DNA of 64,000 nucleotides from Prevotella veroralis DSM 19559 = JCM 6290 (lineage in GTDB: Bacteria; Bacteroidota; Bacteroidia; Bacteroidales; Bacteroidaceae), in NCBI RefSeq assembly GCF_000377625.1, contig NZ_KB898333.1, forward strand, positions 48,681 through 112,680, read 5' to 3'. This document shows positions 59,104 through 64,000 of this stretch, piece by piece. A program made the position numbers and the translations under genes. The notes beneath the pieces are model-generated. The model was given only the letters and a program-made list of their open reading frames with translations, had not been told where the DNA came from and made no database searches. How positions within the stretch are numbered: position 1 is the stretch's first letter; each line of letters opens with the position of its first letter.

Positions 59104-61617
59104 TTATTTCTTTTTATTGTTTCTTTTCTCTATGGCAAGCTGACGAATAGCCGTTTCGATATCACCACCGAGCTGTGCCGCCCTGTTCATCACCTCCACC
59201 TTCTCGGTTTCCTCCGTGGTGTAGGTCAGATATTCCTCCATGCTCACTTCCGTAGCATAGACAGCACTCTGCATACCGCCCAGACCTATCCACACCTCCT
59301 TGTAGAGTCGGTTCGGATCATTGTTCTGGTTGATGGAGAGAATCTGGCTCTTTTCCTTTTCCGAAAGACCGAGCATCGCCTGTATGCCGTCGAACTTGGT
59401 CATGTACTTGCGCTGGTCGAGCAGTATCTTGCAGTCGGAGTTGTTGATGATGCTCTCCTTGACAATAGGCGACTGGATGATATCGTCCACCTCCTGCGTT
59501 ACGACAATGGCTTCTCCGAAATACTTTCTCACCGTCTTATACAAATACTTGATGTAATCTGCCATGTTTGCCGAAGCAATGGCCTTCCACGCTTCCTCAA
59601 TAAGTATCATCTTGCGGATACCCTTTAATCGGCGCATCTTGTTGATAAAAGCCTCCATAATGATAATCGTTACCACAGGAAAGAGATCCTTGTTATCCTT
59701 CACTTGGTCAATCTCAAAGACGATGAAGCGTTTAGAGAGCAGGTCGATATTCTTGTCCGAGTTCAGCAGGAAATCATATCGACCGCCTTTATAGTATTGC
59801 TTCAATGTCGTAAAAAGATTATTGATATTGAAGTCCGAAAGCGTTACCTTGATATCACGCTTTTCCATATCCTTGCGGTACACGTCCCGCAGATACTCAT
59901 AGAAAGTATTAAAACAGGGCGTAACGCTATGGTCAGCACATATCAGCTCGATATAGGAGTTTACGGCTGAACCAAGTTCGCCAGCTTCGGTCTTAGTAAT
60001 ATGCTCATCAGCACTCTTCCAAAGCGTAAGCAATAACGTACAGATACTCTCCCTTTTCTCTACATCAAAGAAGTAATCATCCGTATAGAAAGGGTTGAAA
60101 GATATCGGACTTTCATTGGTATAGGTGAAATACACACCATCCTCGCCCTTAGTCTTGCGGTGGATAAGTTCACACAAGCCTTGATATGAGTTACCCGTAT
60201 CGACCAAGAGGACGTGCGCCCCCTGCTCGTAATACTGACGTACCATGTGATTGGTGAAAAAACACTTACCACTGCCCGAAGGACCCAAGATAAACTTGTT
60301 ACGGTTGGTGATGACTCCCTTTTTCATCGGCAAATCAGATATATCCAAGTGGACAGGCTTCCCCGAAAGGCGGTCTGCCATCTTGATGCCAAAGGGAGAG
60401 AGCGAGTCCTTATAGTTCGTCTCTGCCGTAAAGAAGCAGAGGGCAGGCTCAATGAAAGTATAGAATGACTCTTCTGCTGGAAAGTCTGCCGCATTGCCGG
60501 GAATACCCGCCCAGTAGAGCGTTGCCGCATCAATGGTATTGTGACGAGGGTGGCATTCCATAAGAGCAAGTGCAGAGCCTACGTCATTCTTGATTTGGCG
60601 AAGTTCTTCCTTATCGCTGCTCCATGCCAGCACGTTAAAATGGGCACGGATAGAGGTCAGTCCCTGCGAATGAGCAATATTGAGATACTCCTGTATCCAT
60701 TCCTCGTTGATTTGGTTGCTACGGCTGTAGCGTGCCAGCGAGTGCATATTCCTTGCCTGCTTCTCGAAGCGTTCAAGATTGGCGTCGCTGTCTTCGATGA
60801 AGAGATACTGGTTATAGATATGATTGCAGGGCAACATCAGCCCCACGGGAGAGGCAAAGGAAAGACGGCAGTCACTTCGGTCGGTCGACAATCGCTCATA
60901 TCGGCTGTCCGTGCTGACCGTTGTAGGCAGGTCGTCCGTATCGGAAAGCGTATGCAGACAAAGCATATTGTCGCCCACACGCACAAGGTCAACACCCAAG
61001 CGAATATCCTCCAACGAGGCGTGTCCTTCTTCCGAGAGGGAGAAATAACGGTCCAAGAGACCGCCTTTTTCCTTTGTACCAATCAATTCATCTTCAGTCA
61101 TACGAACAATCCTTATCTGCTCGGTATCGTTGATGATGCGTTCAAACTGGTCTACAGCTTCCATGAACTTCATCACTTCGTCCTTGTTGGTGATTTCCTT
61201 GGGAATGAGGTGTCCACGGCAGAGCGAGGAAAAATTGCTCTGTTGTGCCATACGCTGCTTGTTGGTCTTGGTCAGGAATAAGTAAACGCTGTGGTGCAGG
61301 TACGGACGTTCGTTGAAATGCCGTTCAGAGGAACGGGCAAGGAAGCTCAGTCCGCCATCGGAGAGCTTTTCTTGATAGTCCTCCCTGATGAACCAGTCCT
61401 GCTTATGTACGATGCTGTAATTGGGTAGCACCTTGATTGCCTTATGCCAGGCTGAGTGCATTGCTTCGTATTCTGTAGAAGTGACGGTGAAGAGTTCGGG
61501 CAGCTCCACACGGAAAGCCACCGTGATGTCAGCATCTTTGCTCACCATGCAACCCTGCTCTATGGAGAGCAGTGGAAACTTAGACTCCAAGGTGGTTATC
61601 TTGCTTTTATTTCTCAT
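59104..61617 (-). CDS. traG: TraG-family conjugation ATPase (VirB4-like)
   Basis: 837 aa, normal length. The motor of the transfer channel. Walker A reads G445-P-S-G-S-G-K451-C452: the residue after Lys should be Ser or Thr to hold Mg2+, but the codon is TGT (Cys). Walker B is I-L-I-E674-E675-A-W. The N-terminal part is the usual TraG_N domain. The Cys could weaken ATP hydrolysis, or be a base-call error (TCT or AGT are one change away). Starts with ATGA overlap with TraF. Confidence 0.9.
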   Translation of the reverse strand: MRNKSKITTLESKFPLLSIEQGCMVSKDADITVAFRVELPELFTVTSTEYEAMHSAWHKAIKVLPNYSIVHKQDWFIREDYQEKLSDGGLSFLARSSERHFNERPYLHHSVYLFLTKTNKQRMAQQSNFSSLCRGHLIPKEITNKDEVMKFMEAVDQFERIINDTEQIRIVRMTEDELIGTKEKGGLLDRYFSLSEEGHASLEDIRLGVDLVRVGDNMLCLHTLSDTDDLPTTVSTDSRYERLSTDRSDCRLSFASPVGLMLPCNHIYNQYLFIEDSDANLERFEKQARNMHSLARYSRSNQINEEWIQEYLNIAHSQGLTSIRAHFNVLAWSSDKEELRQIKNDVGSALALMECHPRHNTIDAATLYWAGIPGNAADFPAEESFYTFIEPALCFFTAETNYKDSLSPFGIKMADRLSGKPVHLDISDLPMKKGVITNRNKFILGPSGSGKCFFTNHMVRQYYEQGAHVLLVDTGNSYQGLCELIHRKTKGEDGVYFTYTNESPISFNPFYTDDYFFDVEKRESICTLLLTLWKSADEHITKTEAGELGSAVNSYIELICADHSVTPCFNTFYEYLRDVYRKDMEKRDIKVTLSDFNINNLFTTLKQYYKGGRYDFLLNSDKNIDLLSKRFIVFEIDQVKDNKDLFPVVTIIIMEAFINKMRRLKGIRKMILIEEAWKAIASANMADYIKYLYKTVRKYFGEAIVVTQEVDDIIQSPIVKESIINNSDCKILLDQRKYMTKFDGIQAMLGLSEKEKSQILSINQNNDPNRLYKEVWIGLGGMQSAVYATEVSMEEYLTYTTEETEKVEVMNRAAQLGGDIETAIRQLAIEKRNNKKK

Positions 61618-61949
61618 TGCTTCGCTTTCTTTGATTGAAGGTTACAGATAAGGTGGCAGACCGTACGGCGGTTTACAAGGTAGCGTGGGTGCATACGTAT
61701 TGCTCCTTTTTTCATCAGCCCATATTGCCCATACTTTCTATTCATGGTGAACGTTTGCCATACCACAAGGCTGGCACCCACTACACCTATGACAAGACAG
61801 GTAATTTGGCTGACTCCACAGAGATAGAGCACGACAACGAGAATGAAGACAGCCAGCAAGCCTCCTGCAAAGAGGAAGAGGTACTGCGCCTTCAAGCCCT
61901 TGAACTCTACCGTCCGGCCTACACCCTTGTTGATTTCAAATGCTGCCAT
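61614..61949 (-). CDS. traF: DUF4133 protein (TraF position)
   Basis: 111 aa. F-E-I-N-K-G-V-G-R-T-V-E-F-K-G-L near the start is the family signature, followed by two membrane helices (about 25-70) and K-Y-G-Q-Y-G-L-M-K-K. VirB3-like inner membrane protein. Overlaps TraG by 4 bp and lies 4 bp after TraE. Confidence 0.88.
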   Translation of the reverse strand: MAAFEINKGVGRTVEFKGLKAQYLFLFAGGLLAVFILVVVLYLCGVSQITCLVIGVVGASLVVWQTFTMNRKYGQYGLMKKGAIRMHPRYLVNRRTVCHLICNLQSKKAKQ

Positions 61950-61953
61950 CGCC

Positions 61954-62256
61954 TTACAGGAAGAAACTTCTCAAGATTGTAGCAGCCACAATGAGGAAGA
62001 TACACGCACCGAACCAAGAAGCTGCGGTCTTGCTCGTGTCGGGGTCACCACTTGAGAACTTGTTATAGACTTTTATTCCTCCAATCAGACCTACTACGGC
62101 TCCGATAGCATAGATAAGCTTTGTACCTGGATCGAAGTAGGAGGTTACCATCTTTGTGGCTTCATTGATACCCGCCATGCCGTTGCCCTGTGCGTATGCT
62201 CCTGTGGCAGTGGCGGCTATCAGGAGCAGCATTGTGATTTTCTTTTTGTTGTTCAT
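61954..62256 (-). CDS. traE: DUF4134 protein (TraE position)
   Basis: 100 aa. Signal peptide ends A-Y-A-Q, then two helices; G-T-K-L-I-Y-A-I-G-A-V-V-G-L-I-G-G and a final C-I-F-L-I-V-A-A-T-I-L-R-S-F-F-L. VirB2-like pilin candidate of the transfer system. Confidence 0.88.
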   Translation of the reverse strand: MNNKKKITMLLLIAATATGAYAQGNGMAGINEATKMVTSYFDPGTKLIYAIGAVVGLIGGIKVYNKFSSGDPDTSKTAASWFGACIFLIVAATILRSFFL

Positions 62257-62413
62257 TGTTCTTTTTATTTTAAGTTGTTAAATGAATTGTTTTCTTTTGG
62301 ATAGAGGTGGTAAGGGGCGGCTCGGTTTTATTGTATGACTGATATTGGTTGATTGTTTTACTTTTGAGCCACCCCCTGCATTCCTCCGAAATATGAAAAT
62401 CAAGAAACCATTT

Positions 62414-63190
62414 TTACAGATAATAGGACAGCGGTCTGTCGTCAGCATCGCCCACTGCTGTGTCAGATATGCCAGAAACAGGAGGTGTTGAGTTTTGTGA
62501 TGATGGCATTGCTGGTTGAGCATTCTGTTCTTCCTTTTCTTCCGCCTTACGGATTTTCTCCAATAGCGAGGCTTGTTCACCCAGCATCTTGGCGATGTTT
62601 TCTTTGTACTTATCCAACAGGTCTGAGTCTTGAAGCTGCAGAACGGTCTCTTTGACTTCTCCCTCATCAGCCTCCTCACTGTTCTTTGCCCACTTTTGCA
62701 GGCGGACTAAGTCACGTGCGAGGACGGACTGCTCCGAAATTTCGGCTTCGCCCGATGTGGACTCGATGGGCAGGCTTAATTCCTCACGGGCGACCTCATT
62801 CTCGTCCACTCTCTCCATCTCGAAATCAACGTCCATTTCGTTGTCCTCTTTCATTTCTTCCTCCTTTTCGGAGTTCTGCGGTGCAAAATTATTATTATTC
62901 TGCTCCGAATTTTCAGATGATGAAACAGAGGGAATTTGTGGGATAATCGGGGAAGTGGAACGGCTTTTTCCAATCAGTACAAACTCGGCTTGCTCTATTG
63001 TTCCTTTTCCTTTCTGTCCGTCTTTTTTCTTCGTTGCTTCTTTCTTCTTGATATCTTCATCGCTCTTTCCGTTTTTCTTGATAATGAAGTCATACGGAGA
63101 TACATACCGCATATAGAAATACAGGATACCAAGCATCATCCAAATGATGATGAGTACCAGTATAAAACTGAAAAGTATTGTTTCCATCAT
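62414..63190 (-). CDS. traD: Conjugal transfer protein TraD-like
   Basis: 258 aa. One N-terminal membrane helix (about residues 5-28), then a very acidic, low-complexity region rich in E, D and S (E-M-K-E-D-N-E-M-D-V-D-F-E-M-E), then a helical end. The order ParA-DUF3408-this-TraE matches TraD of CTnDOT-type operons, but the family is assigned by position and the F-V-L-I-G-K-S segment only. Starts by ATGA overlap with the DUF3408 gene. The ORF at 62278-62679 on the same strand is a shadow. The gap to TraE (157 bp) is empty. Confidence 0.75.
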   Translation of the reverse strand: MMETILFSFILVLIIIWMMLGILYFYMRYVSPYDFIIKKNGKSDEDIKKKEATKKKDGQKGKGTIEQAEFVLIGKSRSTSPIIPQIPSVSSSENSEQNNNNFAPQNSEKEEEMKEDNEMDVDFEMERVDENEVAREELSLPIESTSGEAEISEQSVLARDLVRLQKWAKNSEEADEGEVKETVLQLQDSDLLDKYKENIAKMLGEQASLLEKIRKAEEKEEQNAQPAMPSSQNSTPPVSGISDTAVGDADDRPLSYYL

Positions 63191-63705
63191 AGTGTTATTG
63201 TTGTTTTACGTCTTTGCTTTGCTGCTGCATTATTGAGAAGTTCCTGATGTTCCCGCAGATGCTCCCGGAGGATATTATCAATATAGGAAGCAATAGATCC
63301 CCTTTCTCCTAAGTCTTGTAGCACATTGCGCAGGTTCTGTAATGTCTCCAAATTGATGGAGAAAGCCGTCCGCATTTGCGAACGTACGGGATGAAAGTAT
63401 AGGGAACGGTATTCCTCTATGGAAAGGGACGACCTGCCAGACTTTTCTATTCTCGGTTTTCTTTCTCTTTTCGGTTCCGTGTTCCCGATTTCCTCTCCTC
63501 CAGTTTCGTCTGTTCGTTCTTCTTTTGCCGTCTTCATTTCTTCCGAACTTTTGTCTTCCTCTCGTGATGTTGCGAGGGAAGGCTCGGTGTCCTCGGATGG
63601 ATCGAAGGGGTTGGGAACCGTGACAGGTTTCACCACGACATTGTCCTCTGCCATTTTCTTCAGCTTCTTTTCCAGTTGCTGTTTTCTTTCCTCAATCGTT
63701 GCCAT
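63187..63705 (-). CDS. DUF3408 protein (TraB/TraC position)
   Basis: 172 aa. A charged, acidic N-terminal half is followed by a ribbon-helix-helix-like C-terminal domain (S-I-E-E-Y-R-S-L-Y-F, N-L-E-T-L-Q-N-L-R-N-V-L). Proteins of this family are coded after ParA in Bacteroidetes tra operons and may bind DNA or help mobilise the element. Overlaps the ParA gene by 14 bp and TraD by 4 bp. Confidence 0.82.
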   Translation of the reverse strand: MATIEERKQQLEKKLKKMAEDNVVVKPVTVPNPFDPSEDTEPSLATSREEDKSSEEMKTAKEERTDETGGEEIGNTEPKRERKPRIEKSGRSSLSIEEYRSLYFHPVRSQMRTAFSINLETLQNLRNVLQDLGERGSIASYIDNILREHLREHQELLNNAAAKQRRKTTITL

Positions 63706-64000
63706 TTTCTGTTTTCGTTTTTAGTTTGAGACGTTGAATTATCTCGGAGACGAGTTCATCCAGCCCCGTACCCGTTCGCAGTCCCTTTGCAGGAGGCTGA
63801 TAGGTGGAACGGAACACACCACGCAGCCCGTATGTGGAGAGTTCGTGGGAGAAGCGGTGCGTGGCATATACATAGCCGGGCAGGAGCGTGAGCTCATGTC
63901 CTTGGATGAGCTTCGTGTATTCGTCAATGATGACGTTCCTCACCCTTCTGTCCACCTTGTTCCAGAACAGGATAATGTCCTTTATCCGTGAGTCGGACAT
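63692..64000 (-). CDS. traA: ParA-like TraA, C-terminal part (cut by window edge)
   Basis: Only the last 102 residues are present; the N-terminal ATP-binding part lies outside. F-W-N-K-V-D-R-R-V-R and the helical end (D-E-L-V-S-E-I-I-Q-R-L-K) fit a ParA/MinD-like TraA ATPase at the head of the operon. The first Met at the window edge is unlikely to be the real start. Confidence 0.7.
   Translation of the reverse strand: MSDSRIKDIILFWNKVDRRVRNVIIDEYTKLIQGHELTLLPGYVYATHRFSHELSTYGLRGVFRSTYQPPAKGLRTGTGLDELVSEIIQRLKLKTKTENGND

Larger units (their letters stand above)
39104..64000. mobile_element. Integrative and conjugative element (left part; right end outside)
   Basis: From the tmRNA 3' end to the window edge the genes are mobile: integrase, DUF1896, PcfK, ArdA, PcfJ, mosaic cargo, then a nearly full tra operon of the CTnDOT type. 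The start at 39104 is inferred from the tRNA-like target. The right end is not in the window, so no direct repeat could be confirmed. The order is int - accessory - cargo - tra (reverse strand). Confidence 0.8.

Noticed and set aside
62278..62679. 133-codon minus-strand ORF over the traD end
   Set aside because: It is another frame of the traD gene with an unlikely composition (W, C, R-rich).

Overview
The window looks like a chromosome segment of a Prevotella-like member of the Bacteroidales. The evidence is the gene families (TraA-Q type conjugation genes, DUF4369, DUF6624, a Bacteroidetes-type LptD, an IntDOT-like integrase), the many promoters of the form TTTG-N19/20-TAnnTTTG found only in Bacteroidetes, and a tmRNA whose tag reads G-E-N-N-Y-A-L-A-A. 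Genus level is an inference. No rRNA is present; there is one tRNA (Arg, CCG) and one tmRNA.

Positions 1-38530 are ordinary chromosome. They carry replication and repair genes (holA, dnaX, mfd), cell envelope genes (lptD, an acyltransferase, a polyprenol-phosphate sugar transferase, a DivIC/FtsB-type protein), pyrC, the agmatine-to-putrescine pair aguA-aguB, peptidases (pepT, an M20 dipeptidase), two transporters, and several lipoproteins and small membrane proteins. Decay is visible at 24448-24929, where two methionine-pathway PLP enzyme fragments are joined, and at 36738-37136, where a HEPN gene has an in-frame stop. A DUF559 endonuclease-like gene (27882-28301) sits between inverted GC-rich palindromes.

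The intergenic DNA is unusual. Seven short arrays (8956, 12759, 17445, 21281, 28294, 31061, 31233) share one architecture: imperfect palindromes repeated with a period of almost exactly 22 bp. Three share one sequence family; the other four are unrelated in sequence. Beside the first array is an unannotated minus-strand transcription unit (8542-8919) with a promoter, two overlapping ORFs of 35 and 34 codons and a strong terminator.

Positions 38705-39103 are the tmRNA gene. From about 39104 to the right edge lies an integrative and conjugative element, probably inserted at the tmRNA 3' end. Its left part holds arm-site-like repeats, the integrase, DUF1896, PcfK, ArdA and PcfJ. A mosaic cargo zone follows (45341-52434) with three different SAM methyltransferases, a DUF4935 PIN protein, a frameshifted DUF6261 gene, a 43-bp tandem repeat and a 96-bp duplicated terminator module. 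The right part (52552-64000, minus strand) is the transfer operon from a ParA-like TraA, cut by the window edge, through TraQ and a lysozyme. The TraG ATPase has Cys where the Walker A motif normally has Ser or Thr. The right end of the element is outside the window.
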